DNA from: an uncultured Ruminococcus sp.
GTDB taxonomy: Bacteria > Bacillota > Clostridia > Lachnospirales > Lachnospiraceae
NCBI GenBank assembly: GCA_934359255.1
Contig: CAKRLG010000002.1
Location: 1 to 64,000 of the forward strand
Direction of reading: 5' to 3'
DNA length: 64,000 nt
Both the position numbers and the translations under genes were made by a program. The notes under the pieces are model-generated. The model saw nothing but the letters and a program-made list of their open reading frames with translations. It made no database searches and was not told the origin of the DNA. Within the stretch, counting starts at the first letter, position 1; every line of letters starts with the position of its first letter. Positions 32,706 to 42,087 of the stretch are shown here, piece after piece.

Positions 32706-34481
32706 ATGAAGAAAAAAGTTTTATCCATCCTGTTAGCTGCAACATTTACCGTATCTATGTTTGCAGGTTGCGGAAACAGCAACACTACAGCAAAAGACGA
32801 CAGCGCAGCTAAAACAGAAGACACTGCCGATGACGCAGCAGAGGAAGAAACCAAAGATGACACTGCAACAGAGGACACAGCAAATGACGGTGACTTTAAT
32901 ATTACTGTAAACCTGGCTTCTGAACCAATGACTATGGACCCGGCGCTGAACAGCTCTGTAGACGGTGGTATCATGGCTCTGCATCTGTTTGAAGGTCTGA
33001 TGAAATGGGAAGACAGCGGTGAAGTTGCCAACGGTACCGATGGAACAGCTGACAGTGGAAAACTGGTTCCCGGACAGGCAGAAAGCTATGAAAAAACAGA
33101 AAATGAAGATGGTACTGTAACTTATACTTTCAAACTGCGTGACGGTATCAAATGGTCTGATGGAAAAGACGTAACAGCAGGTGACTTCGAGTACTCCTGG
33201 AAACGTCTGGTAAATCCGGAAACAGCAGCAGACTACAACTACATGCTGGATGGCGTGGTAAATGCCAATGAGATCATGGCAGGTGAAAAAGATCCTGATG
33301 AACTGGCTGCCAAAGCATTAGACGACAAAACATTTGAAGTAACTCTGGTAAACGACCTGAACTACTTTGAAGAACTGTGTGCATTCCCGGCTATGATGCC
33401 TGTACGTGAAGATATGATCGAAAAAGCAGGTGACCAGTGGACATTTGACACAGCAACTTATATCTCCAATGGTGCTTACAAACTGAAAGAGTGGACACAT
33501 AACTCTCAGATTGTAGTAGAGAAAAATGAAAACTACTATGATGTAGAAAACCTTGGACCGGAAACCATCACCTTCAAACTGATGGATGACCAGAACGCTA
33601 TGCTGTCCGGTTTCAATTCCGGTGAACTGGATTTCATTCAAGATGTACCGCAGGCAGAGATCGCTAACCTGATCGCTTCCGGAGATATGAAGATCGTAGA
33701 CTATATCGGAACTTACTATGTATGCTTCCAGACACAGAAAGCACCTTTCGATGATCCGAGAGTTCGTAAAGCATTCTCTCTGGCAATCGACCGTACTTAC
33801 ATCGTAAACCAGGTAACACAGTCCGGACAGGTAGAAGCCGGCGGATTCGTTCCGTCTGGTGTATATGATGCAGACGGTGCAAATGGCGACGATTTCCGTA
33901 CAGTAGGCGGAGATTACTATAAACCGACCGATGCGGATTATGAAGCAAACTGTGATGAAGCAAGACAGCTTCTGGCAGATGCGGGATATCCGAACGGCGA
34001 AGGATTCCCGGTTGTAGAATACCTGTACAACACCAGTGATGCTCACAAAGCTGTAGCAGAAGCCCTGCAGTTCATGTGGGAAGAAGAACTGGGCGTAAAA
34101 GTAACCCTGAACAACCAGGAGTGGGCAGCATTCCTGCAGACACGTAAAGACGGAGACTACTCCATCTCACGTAACGGCTGGATCGCAGACTACAACGACC
34201 CGATTTCTTTCCTGGACATGTGGATGACAGGTGGCGGAAACAACGATGCACAGTATGCAAACGATGAGTACGACGCTCTGATCAAACAGGCAAAGACAAC
34301 AACAGATAACGCAGAGCGTATGGATCTGCTGCACCAGGCAGAAGACAAACTGATCGGTGAAGACAGCGTACTGGCTCCACTGTACTTCTATACACAGAAA
34401 TATATGCTGGCTGACGGCATTGAAGGTATGTACTACTGCCCACTGGGATATTTCTTCTTCGGATATACCCATCAGGCATAA
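32706..34481 (+). CDS. oppA: Oligopeptide-binding lipoprotein OppA
   Basis: A 591-residue extracytoplasmic solute-binding protein (family 5). The lipoprotein signal peptide ends FAGCGNS (Cys near residue 19) and is followed by a 40-residue Asp/Glu/Thr-rich linker. Family landmarks: EPMTMDPALNSS, LRDGIKWSDGKDVTAGDFEYSW and DDPRVRKAFSLAIDRTYI. It captures peptides for OppBCDF. ATG 32706 follows AAAGGAGAGAGG; the earlier in-frame codon at 32670 lacks one. An in-frame signal peptide confirms the choice. Confidence 0.94.
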   Translation: MKKKVLSILLAATFTVSMFAGCGNSNTTAKDDSAAKTEDTADDAAEEETKDDTATEDTANDGDFNITVNLASEPMTMDPALNSSVDGGIMALHLFEGLMKWEDSGEVANGTDGTADSGKLVPGQAESYEKTENEDGTVTYTFKLRDGIKWSDGKDVTAGDFEYSWKRLVNPETAADYNYMLDGVVNANEIMAGEKDPDELAAKALDDKTFEVTLVNDLNYFEELCAFPAMMPVREDMIEKAGDQWTFDTATYISNGAYKLKEWTHNSQIVVEKNENYYDVENLGPETITFKLMDDQNAMLSGFNSGELDFIQDVPQAEIANLIASGDMKIVDYIGTYYVCFQTQKAPFDDPRVRKAFSLAIDRTYIVNQVTQSGQVEAGGFVPSGVYDADGANGDDFRTVGGDYYKPTDADYEANCDEARQLLADAGYPNGEGFPVVEYLYNTSDAHKAVAEALQFMWEEELGVKVTLNNQEWAAFLQTRKDGDYSISRNGWIADYNDPISFLDMWMTGGGNNDAQYANDEYDALIKQAKTTTDNAERMDLLHQAEDKLIGEDSVLAPLYFYTQKYMLADGIEGMYYCPLGYFFFGYTHQA

Positions 34482-34499
34482 ATAAATGCAATGCAACGA

Positions 34500-34534
34500 T
34501 ACAGCCCGGATAAGCAGTCCGGGCTGTATTTTTC
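34500..34534 (+). terminator. Terminator of the opp operon
   Basis: ACAGCCCGGA / TCCGGGCTGT perfect 10-bp stem with seven-base loop, then ATTTTT. Confidence 0.88.
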
Positions 34535-34569
34535 TAAAAGAAAAAGGGAAAACGCAGGGAGAAAAAAAG

Positions 34570-35781
34570 ATGAAAGCCTATGAACGCTTACTGAAATATG
34601 TTACCGTATGGACGACCAGCGACGAAGACAGCACAACGGTTCCAACTACAAAAAGACAGCTCGACCTGGGGAATCTTCTGGTAGAAGAGATGAAAGAGAT
34701 GGGACTTTCGGATGTGTCGATGGATGAATATGGATATGTTTACGGATATCTTCCGGCCACGGAGGGAATGGAAGATGTGACACCGCTTGGTCTGATCGCG
34801 CATCTGGATACCGCACCGGACTTTAACGGACAGAATGTGAAACCACAGATTATTCCGGATTATAACGGAGAAGACGTGGTGCTCGGAACTTCCGGCAGAG
34901 TTTTGGCAGTAAAAGATTTTCCGAGACTGAAAGGGTATAAGGGAAGAACGCTGATCACAACCGACGGAACTTCTCTTCTGGGGGCCGATGACAAGGCCGG
35001 GATTGCAGAGATCCTGACAACAGCAGAAGACCTGATGCGGGAAAAGATACCACACGGAAAAATCTGCATCGCATTTACCCCGGATGAAGAGGTGGGTGGC
35101 GGTGCACAGTATCTGAAAATCAAAGAATTTGGCGCAACGTACGGATATACGTTAGACGGAAGCCATGAAGGTGAGATCCAGTTTGAAAACTTTAACGCGG
35201 CAGGCGCGGAGGTCACTGTTCATGGTGTCAATGTGCATCCGGGGAGTGCAAAAGATATCATGAAAAATGCACAGACCATCGCGATGGAAATCCACGGACT
35301 TCTTCCAAAAGATGCGTGCCCGGAGAAGACGGAAGGGTATGAAGGATTCTATCACATGACCGAATTCAACGGCAATGTGGAACAGGCAGTGATGCGTTAC
35401 ATCATCCGTGACTTTGATCCGGTCACATTTGTGGAAAAACAGGAGAAACTCCGTCAGGCGGTTGCACAGATCAACGAAACCTACGGCGAGGGAACCGCGG
35501 AAGTAAAGATTGAAGAATCTTACCGCAACATGCGTGAGAAGATCGAGCCGTGCATGCAGCTGATCGATTACGCAAAAGAGGCGTGCAAAGAAGCAGGCGT
35601 GGAACCGGATATCGCCCCGATCCGCGGAGGCACAGATGGTGCACGGTTAAGCTTTGTCGGTCTGCCATGCCCGAACCTGGGTACCGGCGGAGACGGATTC
35701 CATGGTCCGTTTGAACACATCACGGTGGAAGGTATGGATCTGTCTGTGGAAATCATCAAAAACATTATTAAGAAAATGTGA
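34570..35781 (+). CDS. pepT: Peptidase T (tripeptide aminopeptidase)
   Basis: A 403-residue M20-family di-zinc peptidase that removes the N-terminal residue of tripeptides. Metal and catalytic residues are visible in LIAHLDTAPDF (His, Asp), LLGADDKAGIAE (bridging Asp), FTPDEEVGGGA (catalytic Glu pair) and the C-terminal GTGGDGFHGPFE (His). The TLDG motif follows at about 195. Start at 34570 follows CAGGGAG; the in-frame extension to 34486 crosses the opp terminator and is discarded. Placed after the oligopeptide importer, it would digest the imported peptides. Confidence 0.94.
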   Translation: MKAYERLLKYVTVWTTSDEDSTTVPTTKRQLDLGNLLVEEMKEMGLSDVSMDEYGYVYGYLPATEGMEDVTPLGLIAHLDTAPDFNGQNVKPQIIPDYNGEDVVLGTSGRVLAVKDFPRLKGYKGRTLITTDGTSLLGADDKAGIAEILTTAEDLMREKIPHGKICIAFTPDEEVGGGAQYLKIKEFGATYGYTLDGSHEGEIQFENFNAAGAEVTVHGVNVHPGSAKDIMKNAQTIAMEIHGLLPKDACPEKTEGYEGFYHMTEFNGNVEQAVMRYIIRDFDPVTFVEKQEKLRQAVAQINETYGEGTAEVKIEESYRNMREKIEPCMQLIDYAKEACKEAGVEPDIAPIRGGTDGARLSFVGLPCPNLGTGGDGFHGPFEHITVEGMDLSVEIIKNIIKKM

Positions 35782-35851
35782 TACCGAATGGTTTGGCGGA
35801 TTGCGCGAGTACGAAGTATGGAGCAATCTGGTGTTGTTAAATAGAAAAGAA

Positions 35852-35993
35852 GTAACTGTTCAGTAGCCACTGTACCGCGAGGTGTTTTGGCATGAATATG
35901 CCAAAATCCCGAGGCATACAAGCCAAAATGCCATCACCGAAGGTGATTTTAAATGCATTTTGGCTCGTAACTGTGAAGGTACTGAACAGTTAC
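35852..35993. repeat. Structured repeat R2, full-length copy
   Basis: A 142-base element closed by a perfect 14-bp terminal inverted repeat (GTAACTGTTCAGTA 35852-35865, TACTGAACAGTTAC 35980-35993). Inside are TTTTGGCAT-GAAT-ATGCCAAAA (35885-35906) and a 10-bp GCCAAAATGC/GCATTTTGGC stem (35922-35931 with 35955-35964) that encloses CACC-GAA-GGTG. It forms a three-way junction if single-stranded. A partial copy sits at 14842 and end-motif fragments at 22201, 26846 and 60981. It codes for nothing visible. It may be a MITE-like or REP-like element. Confidence 0.7.
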
Positions 35994-36072
35994 GAGAAGA
36001 AATACTTTACAGTGCCCGGAAATTCAGATAAAATATTTCGTGGTAAGATAATAAAGTAAGACAGGAAGATAC

Positions 36073-36762
36073 ATGAGCGAATTATTATACCAAACATTAA
36101 GAGAAAGTGTAGTGAATGCAATCCGGACCAAGATCATGAATCATCAGATACGCCCGGGGGAGCGGATCGTGGAAATGGAACTGGCACATGAATTCCAGAC
36201 CAGCCGGGGGCCGATCAGGGAAGCACTGCGCCAGCTGGAAAACGAAGGGATCGTAGAGTATACCAGAAACGTGGGATGTTCCGTGCGGACATTTTCTTTC
36301 TGGGATTCCTATGAAGTATATCTGCTTCGTACCAACTATGAGGCCGTCAGCGTGCGGTTTCTGAACGGGAAAATACCCGGGGAAACAATACAGAAAATGG
36401 AAGAGATTCTGGAACGGATGAAAAAAATTCCAACAGAAGAGTTCGAGAGTGTTTTTGAATACGACAACTGTTTTCATGAGCAGCTGGTGTTGATGTCCGG
36501 ACTTCCGAGACTTGCCAAAGCGTGGAAAGAACTGTACTATGGAAATCTGCTGGCAGGGTACGATCTGGTAAACGAAAAAGAAAAGATTCTGGCAAACCAG
36601 TACGACAATCATATTGCGATTCTGAAAGCCTGTAAGGAAGGCAATCCGGAAAAAATCTGCGATGAAGTGAAAAAACATTACTGGAAGACAATTTTCCGCA
36701 TGATGCAGGAACAAAAGATTAAAGATCCTGATCTGGAACAGGCATGGATGCTGGCAATCTAA
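36073..36762 (+). CDS. GntR family regulator, FadR/FCD type
   Basis: A 229-residue regulator. The winged helix N-terminus (about 8-75) has RPGERIVEMELAHEFQTSRGPIREALRQLENEGIVEYT. An all-helical FCD ligand domain (about 85-220) follows, with His residues (CFHEQLV; YDNHIAIL; KKHYW) that bind a metal and organic acid in relatives. The target is unclear; it may regulate the downstream genes or itself. AGGAAG precedes ATG 36073. The small gene at 36782 follows after 19 bases. Confidence 0.88.
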   Translation: MSELLYQTLRESVVNAIRTKIMNHQIRPGERIVEMELAHEFQTSRGPIREALRQLENEGIVEYTRNVGCSVRTFSFWDSYEVYLLRTNYEAVSVRFLNGKIPGETIQKMEEILERMKKIPTEEFESVFEYDNCFHEQLVLMSGLPRLAKAWKELYYGNLLAGYDLVNEKEKILANQYDNHIAILKACKEGNPEKICDEVKKHYWKTIFRMMQEQKIKDPDLEQAWMLAI

Positions 36763-36781
36763 TAGAGAATGGAGAAAAAGC

Positions 36782-37039
36782 ATGGAAGAGTTATATCGGG
36801 CAATCGAAGAAAAAATCAAAGCTTCAGGATATCCGAGAGAAATATCCGGGGAACGGGTCTATGATGATATTTGTGATCAGATCGAAGGAAAAGAAAACGG
36901 AACGTATCTGGTACTCTCCAAATTTGAGGAAGATGTGGTATTTGAGTATCATATCACTGTTTCTGATGATAACTTTAATCTGGGAATTCTGACGATGAAG
37001 ACACCGGAAGGAGTTTTTGAGACAGATTTTGATCGCTGA
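36782..37039 (+). CDS. Small hypothetical protein (85 residues)
   Basis: An 85-residue soluble, acidic protein with no motif I recognise. The N-terminal half is helical and Lys/Glu-rich; the C-terminal half is likely beta (GTYLVLSKFEEDVVFEYHI). Support for it being real: a GGAGAAAAAGC ribosome site before ATG 36782, tight spacing after the GntR gene, and a strong terminator 43 bases after its stop. Confidence 0.65.
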   Translation: MEELYRAIEEKIKASGYPREISGERVYDDICDQIEGKENGTYLVLSKFEEDVVFEYHITVSDDNFNLGILTMKTPEGVFETDFDR

Positions 37040-37082
37040 GCGTTGTGTCGTGAATGGGGAATACTAGTTACATATACGGATG

Positions 37083-37124
37083 AAAATCCCCTGAATCCAG
37101 AGATGTGATTCAGGGGATTTTTTC
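37083..37124 (+). terminator. Strong terminator just upstream of the diguanylate cyclase gene
   Basis: AAAATCCCCTGAATC pairs perfectly with GATTCAGGGGATTTT (37083-37097 with 37107-37121), then TTC. It ends the GntR operon but lies only about 17 bases before the next start codon, leaving no space for a promoter in between. Confidence 0.88.
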
Positions 37125-37140
37125 ATATGGAGAGGGAAAG

Positions 37141-38832
37141 ATGCAAAAATATATGCAAAAAAAGAGAATCTTTCCGGCATGTCTGTTTCTGATGGTTGTT
37201 CTGATGATTCTGGTAATTGGAAAAGGAACAGAGATGACCGGGAGAGGGGAAACTCAGGAAATCCAGAATCTGAGCGATGGATGGTATTATCTGAAAGACG
37301 GGGAAAGAACAGAAGTGACTTTTCCGACAACACTTCAGGCAGATCCGGGAACAGTACTGGAATTATATAACGATACAGTGACGGACGAGAACAGAGATAT
37401 GGTTCTTCTTACCTGGGGAGCACCATATCACCTGCAGATCCAGATGGATGGAAAAACAATTTATCAGTATCGCGAGTACGGATTTAAAAGAAACCTGCAG
37501 ATGGCGAGAAAACTGGAATGCCGTGTGACATTGCCGGCGTTACACAAAAGCAGTCAGCTGTGCTTTCTGTATACTGTGCCGGAAAGTGGAGTGTGTAAAT
37601 TGCCACCGGTATATCTGGGAAGCAGCGAAGCTATTTTCAGATTCCAGATCATGAATGCGGCTCCTGTACTTGTGATCGTTTTGGTCATGCTGGTACTGGG
37701 TATTTTTGCAATCGGAATCTATGCGTATCTTCGCGCACGGAAAATGACAGAACGACGGTTTGCCAGTGTGGGATTGTTTCTGCTCTTATGTGGAATCTGG
37801 TGTGTGACAGACTCTTCTCTGATGCAGTATCTGAGCCATTATTCACCGGCGGTCAATGAAATATCTTTTTATGCGTTTATGCTTATGAGTGTTCCGGTTA
37901 TCCGGTTTGTTCAGGAGACAGAAGGAATGCAGAAATATAAAAGCATATCGGTTTTAAGTGCGCTGTTTTATCTGAATGTGATTTTGCAAAGTATCTGTAC
38001 TTACTGGTTCCATATCCAGCTTATCAACATGCTGATGATTACCCATCTGCTTCTTGGGGGTGGATGTATCCTTCTGAGTGTTCTTTTATACAGGGAATAC
38101 AAGGCAGTGAAAAACAGGCAGATATATTCGATTCTCCTGGCATTCGGTGTGCTGGCCTTTGTCGGCGTGGGAACCCTGGTGTTATACTGGTTTTTCGGAA
38201 TTACCGGATACGATCTGATTTTCGAAGCGGGAATTGTCGTTTTTGTATCTGTTCTTCTGTGGGGCCTTGGCAGGACTATGGTGGAAAATATGCGTTTCCG
38301 GACGGAAGCAGAGGTATATAAAAAACTGGCACAGGAAGATCAGATGACCGGTATGAAAAACCGGTATGCCTATGAAAAAATTTTAGAGGATCTTGAAAGG
38401 GGTATCTGTAACTGGAAAAATGCAGTGCTGATATTTATGGATATGAATCATCTGAAACAGATAAATGATATTTATGGACACGGAGCCGGAGATGAACTTC
38501 TGATTGGAGCAGCACAGAGTATCCAGAAAGCGTATGGAAGTCTTGGATATTGTTTTCGGATAGGAGGAGACGAGTTTTGCGCGATTCTTCCGGAAATAAA
38601 AATATCCGAAGAAGAACTTTCCCATAGACTGGATGCAGCGGTAGAAGAATATAATCGTTCCAATGACCAGAAGCTGTCAGTAGCCCGGGGATTCAGCTGG
38701 TTACAGGACAGTCGGGGGATGAGAAAGAGTATCAGCGACTGGAAGTTCGAGGCAGATCAGAATATGTACAGCAATAAGGGCTGGTACAAAAGAGAAGAAG
38801 TACAGGAGGAAGGTACCCACTATGAGATATAA
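37141..38832 (+). CDS. Membrane-bound diguanylate cyclase (7TM-type sensor + GGDEF)
   Basis: A 563-residue protein: a signal-anchor helix, an extracytoplasmic beta-rich domain (about 45-170), seven or so membrane helices (about 185-385) and a C-terminal GGDEF domain (about 400-560), an arrangement like 7TMR-DISM sensors. The active site is intact (RIGGDEFCAI), and DQMTGMKNRYAYEKI marks the domain start. The inhibitory RxxD site is absent. GGAGAGGG before ATG 37141 sets the start. It overlaps the following EAL gene by 11 bases, so cyclase and phosphodiesterase are translationally coupled. Confidence 0.85.
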   Translation: MQKYMQKKRIFPACLFLMVVLMILVIGKGTEMTGRGETQEIQNLSDGWYYLKDGERTEVTFPTTLQADPGTVLELYNDTVTDENRDMVLLTWGAPYHLQIQMDGKTIYQYREYGFKRNLQMARKLECRVTLPALHKSSQLCFLYTVPESGVCKLPPVYLGSSEAIFRFQIMNAAPVLVIVLVMLVLGIFAIGIYAYLRARKMTERRFASVGLFLLLCGIWCVTDSSLMQYLSHYSPAVNEISFYAFMLMSVPVIRFVQETEGMQKYKSISVLSALFYLNVILQSICTYWFHIQLINMLMITHLLLGGGCILLSVLLYREYKAVKNRQIYSILLAFGVLAFVGVGTLVLYWFFGITGYDLIFEAGIVVFVSVLLWGLGRTMVENMRFRTEAEVYKKLAQEDQMTGMKNRYAYEKILEDLERGICNWKNAVLIFMDMNHLKQINDIYGHGAGDELLIGAAQSIQKAYGSLGYCFRIGGDEFCAILPEIKISEEELSHRLDAAVEEYNRSNDQKLSVARGFSWLQDSRGMRKSISDWKFEADQNMYSNKGWYKREEVQEEGTHYEI

Positions 38833-40738
38833 TATGGATTTTTTAGTGGCAGCACTGATCTTTCTGATTGTCTTATGGCATCATTTTATGAAACAACGAC
38901 AGTTTGCCGGTAATAAGACAGAAAAAACATTTCAGATTTTTATGATGCTTGGTATCGGAGATATTGTGCTGGATATGGTCAGTACAATTGTTATTGGTAA
39001 CAGTCGTCCGGAATTTTCCAGAATACTTTATGTGATTTTGTTACTGTTTTATCTGTACCAGCTGCTGATTCCACCGGTTCTTTATCTGTATACACTGGCA
39101 CTGGCAGGATGGTCAGTGGAAGAAAAATTACTGGGGATACGTTGTCTGCTGTTTTTGCCAACCGTGGTGCTTACGGTGCTGGTCATGGGTAATTTTCAGA
39201 CAGGTCTTTTGTTTTCAGTCACAGCGAACGGAGCGTATGTCAGAGGACCGCTGTATCTTATGATGTATATGCAGGCTATCTGGTATGGACTGGTGATCGG
39301 TGGGGAAAGCATCCGGAATTATCAGAAACTGGGGAAACGGAAATTTGGTGTAATCTGGGAAATTCTTTTTATTATGGTCAGCTGCGTGCTGTTGCAGGGA
39401 TTTTATCAGGAAATTCTGATGACCGGATTTGCCATAGCACTTTGTCTGATGGTTCTGCTGCTTGCTTTTCATAACCCGTATGTGTATACAGATAATCTGA
39501 CAGGACTTTTGGATATGCAATGTTTTCAGGAGTGGGCAGAAGAACAGTGCAGACGCAAACGGGATATTCATGTGGCAGTTGTTGATCTCCGGCAGCTGAA
39601 ACAGCTGAATACCATTTACGGGGTTCCATGGACAGATCGTTTTTTGAAAAAGATAGCAGGGCAGGTACGGGAGTTTACAGAAAGTCCCTATGTTTACAGA
39701 ATCAGTGGAAAAAGGATACTGATCGGAATGTACTCTTTTGAAGAATACGAAGTGGTATTGCAGAAGCTGCTGCGGTATTTTTCTCATCCGATTGCCATGG
39801 AAGGGGAAGAAATTCTGATTTCAGCAGCAATCTGCGGAATACCATACGGGAATCAGCTTGGCAGTGAAAATCTCCTGAATTATGTAGGATATCTGACGGC
39901 ATTAGTTCCGAGAACGCAGGAAACATTGCTGGTCCGGGGGGACGAATACGTGAAGCACGGATTTCTCCGGCAAAAAACAATTGAAGCATATCTTTACAGA
40001 GCGATAGAAGAAGATTTGTTTGAAGTATATTACCAGCCGGTTTATTCGATCAGGGAAAAGAGATTTGTTACGGCAGAAGCACTCAGCCGGCTGCATCACC
40101 CTGGTCTCGGACCGATATCTCCGGAAATATTTATACGGATTGCTGAGCAGAATGGACAAATCAATGAGATTGGTCTGCAGCAGTTCCGAAAAGTGTGCCG
40201 GATGGTCCAAAAATGTCCGGAAATCATGCAGCAGCTTAAAAATATCAAGTACAATCTTTCGCCGGCACAGCTTTTAAAGAAAGGATATGTGGGACAATTG
40301 CTGGAAATTATCCGGGAACATGGATTGGAGCCGTCGTTTTTTCAGTTTGAGATCACAGAGACTGTTGCGACAGAATACAAAGAAGAGGTGTATGAGGCGG
40401 TGGAAGTCTTTGTAAAAGATGGTATAGGCCTGTGCATGGATGATTTTGGTTCCGGATATGCCAACCTGAATGCTGTACTGAAATTGCCGTTCCAGTGTAT
40501 TAAGATGGATCGCTCCATGTTAAATGGTATCCGTCAGCATAAGGTAGCAGGAGAGTTTTATCGTAACATCGTAACGATTCTCCGGCAACAGGGATATGCC
40601 ATCGTGGCAGAAGGAGTAGAAGAGCAGGAAGAGGTGGAACTTCTGGAAGCGTGGGGTGTGGATATGATTCAGGGATATTATTTTTCCAGACCGCTCCCGG
40701 TGGAGGAATTTCTGAAAAAGATCCGGGAAGCCGGATAA
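38822..40738 (+). CDS. Membrane-bound cyclic-di-GMP phosphodiesterase (degenerate GGDEF + EAL)
   Basis: A 638-residue protein with about seven N-terminal membrane helices (5-215), a degenerate GGDEF domain (about 225-375; ISGKRIL replaces GGDEF, so no cyclase activity) and a complete EAL domain (about 385-635). EAL metal and catalytic residues are present: EALSRL, YNLSP, FEITET, MDDFGSGYANL, CIKMDRSM, AEGVEE and IQGYYFSRPL. It should hydrolyse cyclic di-GMP, possibly tuned by GTP binding to the inactive GGDEF (inference). GGAGGAAGG precedes ATG 38822. It overlaps the upstream cyclase gene. Confidence 0.88.
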   Translation: MRYNMDFLVAALIFLIVLWHHFMKQRQFAGNKTEKTFQIFMMLGIGDIVLDMVSTIVIGNSRPEFSRILYVILLLFYLYQLLIPPVLYLYTLALAGWSVEEKLLGIRCLLFLPTVVLTVLVMGNFQTGLLFSVTANGAYVRGPLYLMMYMQAIWYGLVIGGESIRNYQKLGKRKFGVIWEILFIMVSCVLLQGFYQEILMTGFAIALCLMVLLLAFHNPYVYTDNLTGLLDMQCFQEWAEEQCRRKRDIHVAVVDLRQLKQLNTIYGVPWTDRFLKKIAGQVREFTESPYVYRISGKRILIGMYSFEEYEVVLQKLLRYFSHPIAMEGEEILISAAICGIPYGNQLGSENLLNYVGYLTALVPRTQETLLVRGDEYVKHGFLRQKTIEAYLYRAIEEDLFEVYYQPVYSIREKRFVTAEALSRLHHPGLGPISPEIFIRIAEQNGQINEIGLQQFRKVCRMVQKCPEIMQQLKNIKYNLSPAQLLKKGYVGQLLEIIREHGLEPSFFQFEITETVATEYKEEVYEAVEVFVKDGIGLCMDDFGSGYANLNAVLKLPFQCIKMDRSMLNGIRQHKVAGEFYRNIVTILRQQGYAIVAEGVEEQEEVELLEAWGVDMIQGYYFSRPLPVEEFLKKIREAG

Positions 40739-40781
40739 ATAAAAAAGAGGAAGCTCATATCGGAGACTTCCTCTTTTTTGC
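40739..40781. terminator. Bidirectional terminator
   Basis: Perfect stem AAAAAAGAGGAAG / CTTCCTCTTTTTT serves both the EAL gene and the converging alcohol dehydrogenase gene. Confidence 0.88.
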
Positions 40782-40800
40782 AGAGTTTTATAAATGTTGC

Positions 40801-41949
40801 TTATTTCATGATCTTACGGAACAGGTCTTTCAGATCTTCCACACTGGCATCTTTCGGGTTACCCGGTGCGCAGGCATCTGCGTGGGCGGATTCTGCCAGG
40901 AACTGCAGATCTTCTTCTTTGACAGCTTCGAGAACAGACGGGATTCCCACATCAGCGGACAGTTTCTTGACAGCATCGATGGCTGCTTTTCTGTACTCTT
41001 CCTGTGTCATCTCATCGACACCTTTCACACCCATAGCACGTGCGATCTCACGATATTTCTCGCCGGTGCATTCCTGGTTGTATTCCATAACGATCGGCAG
41101 CATCATCGCGCAGGCAACACCGTGAGGGGTATCATAAACAGCACCCAGAGTATGAGCCATGGAATGGGCGATTCCAAGACCAACGTTGGAGAATCCCATA
41201 CCGGCAATATACTGACCAAGAGCCATGCCTTCGCGGCCTTCTTTTGTATTTTCCACAGCACCACGCAGGGATTTGGAGATGATTTCGATAGCTTTCAGAT
41301 GGAACATATCGGTCATTTCCCATGCAGCTTTGGTGGTGTAACCTTCGATAGCATGTGTCAGAGCATCCATACCGGTGGAAGCAGTCAGTCCTTTTGGCAT
41401 GGAAGACATCATTTCCGGATCAACAACAGCGATGATCGGCATATCGTGTGGGTCAACACATACGAATTTACGCTTTCTTTCCACATCGGTAACAACGTAG
41501 TTGATGGTTACTTCCGCAGCAGTTCCGGCTGTGGTAGGTACGGCGATGATCGGTACGCAAGGTTTTTTGGTCGGAGCCACACCCTCAAGGCTTCTCACAT
41601 CTTCAAATTCCGGATTGGCGATGATGATACCGATGGCTTTGGAAGTATCCATGGAAGAACCACCGCCGATGGCGATCAGATAATCCGCACCGGAATCCTT
41701 GAAGGACTGTACACCGTGCTGTACATTTTCGATGGTTGGATTTGGTTTGATGTCGCTGTAAAGTTCATAGTCCAGACCGTTTTCTTTTAACAGGTCGGTA
41801 ACTTTTGAAGTTACATTGAATTTTACCAGATCTGGGTCGGAGCATACGAACGCCTTTTTAAATCCATGTGCTTTTGCTTCATTAACGATCTCCTGAATAG
41901 CACCTGCTCCGTGATAAGAAGTCTGATTTAACATGATACGATTTGCCAT
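40801..41949 (-). CDS. Iron-containing alcohol dehydrogenase (FucO/lactaldehyde reductase-like)
   Basis: A 382-residue group III alcohol dehydrogenase most like lactaldehyde:propanediol oxidoreductase. NAD-binding GGGSSMDTSKAIG, PTTAGTAAE, and metal ligands Asp and His in GMDALTHAIEGY, His in AHSMAHTLGAVYDTPHG. It is a stand-alone enzyme, distinct from the dehydrogenase half of the fusion at 24110. AGGAGTG precedes the start at 41949. The TetR-type gene upstream on the same strand probably controls it. Confidence 0.9.
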   Translation of the reverse strand: MANRIMLNQTSYHGAGAIQEIVNEAKAHGFKKAFVCSDPDLVKFNVTSKVTDLLKENGLDYELYSDIKPNPTIENVQHGVQSFKDSGADYLIAIGGGSSMDTSKAIGIIIANPEFEDVRSLEGVAPTKKPCVPIIAVPTTAGTAAEVTINYVVTDVERKRKFVCVDPHDMPIIAVVDPEMMSSMPKGLTASTGMDALTHAIEGYTTKAAWEMTDMFHLKAIEIISKSLRGAVENTKEGREGMALGQYIAGMGFSNVGLGIAHSMAHTLGAVYDTPHGVACAMMLPIVMEYNQECTGEKYREIARAMGVKGVDEMTQEEYRKAAIDAVKKLSADVGIPSVLEAVKEEDLQFLAESAHADACAPGNPKDASVEDLKDLFRKIMK

Positions 41950-42009
41950 AATACAAACACTCCTTTTCTTCTGGGAATCATCGTTTTCCGGATGTTCCGT
42001 TCTTTTGTG

Positions 42010-42065
42010 ATTATATTAACAATGTTTTTGAAAAAAAGAAAGTTACAGAATTCGGTAAATGTAAC
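42010..42065 (-). promoter_or_regulatory. Promoter and candidate activator site of the FucO-like gene
   Basis: Leftward TATAAT at 42015-42010 has no good -35. The inverted repeat GTTACA-N12-TGTAAC (42042-42065) ends about three bases upstream of where the -35 should be, the position expected for an activator. Confidence 0.45.
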
Positions 42066-42087
42066 ATTTTGATGAGAATTTTTAGCT

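Noticed and set aside
37040..37124. Possible cyclic-di-GMP riboswitch before the cyclase gene
   Set aside because: No GEMM-type conserved segments or two-helix aptamer could be found; only the terminator hairpin is supported.
40651..41790. A 379-codon plus-strand open frame
   Set aside because: It is antisense to the FucO-like dehydrogenase, whose motifs are intact; the frame is rich in Cys, His and Phe, as expected for a shadow.
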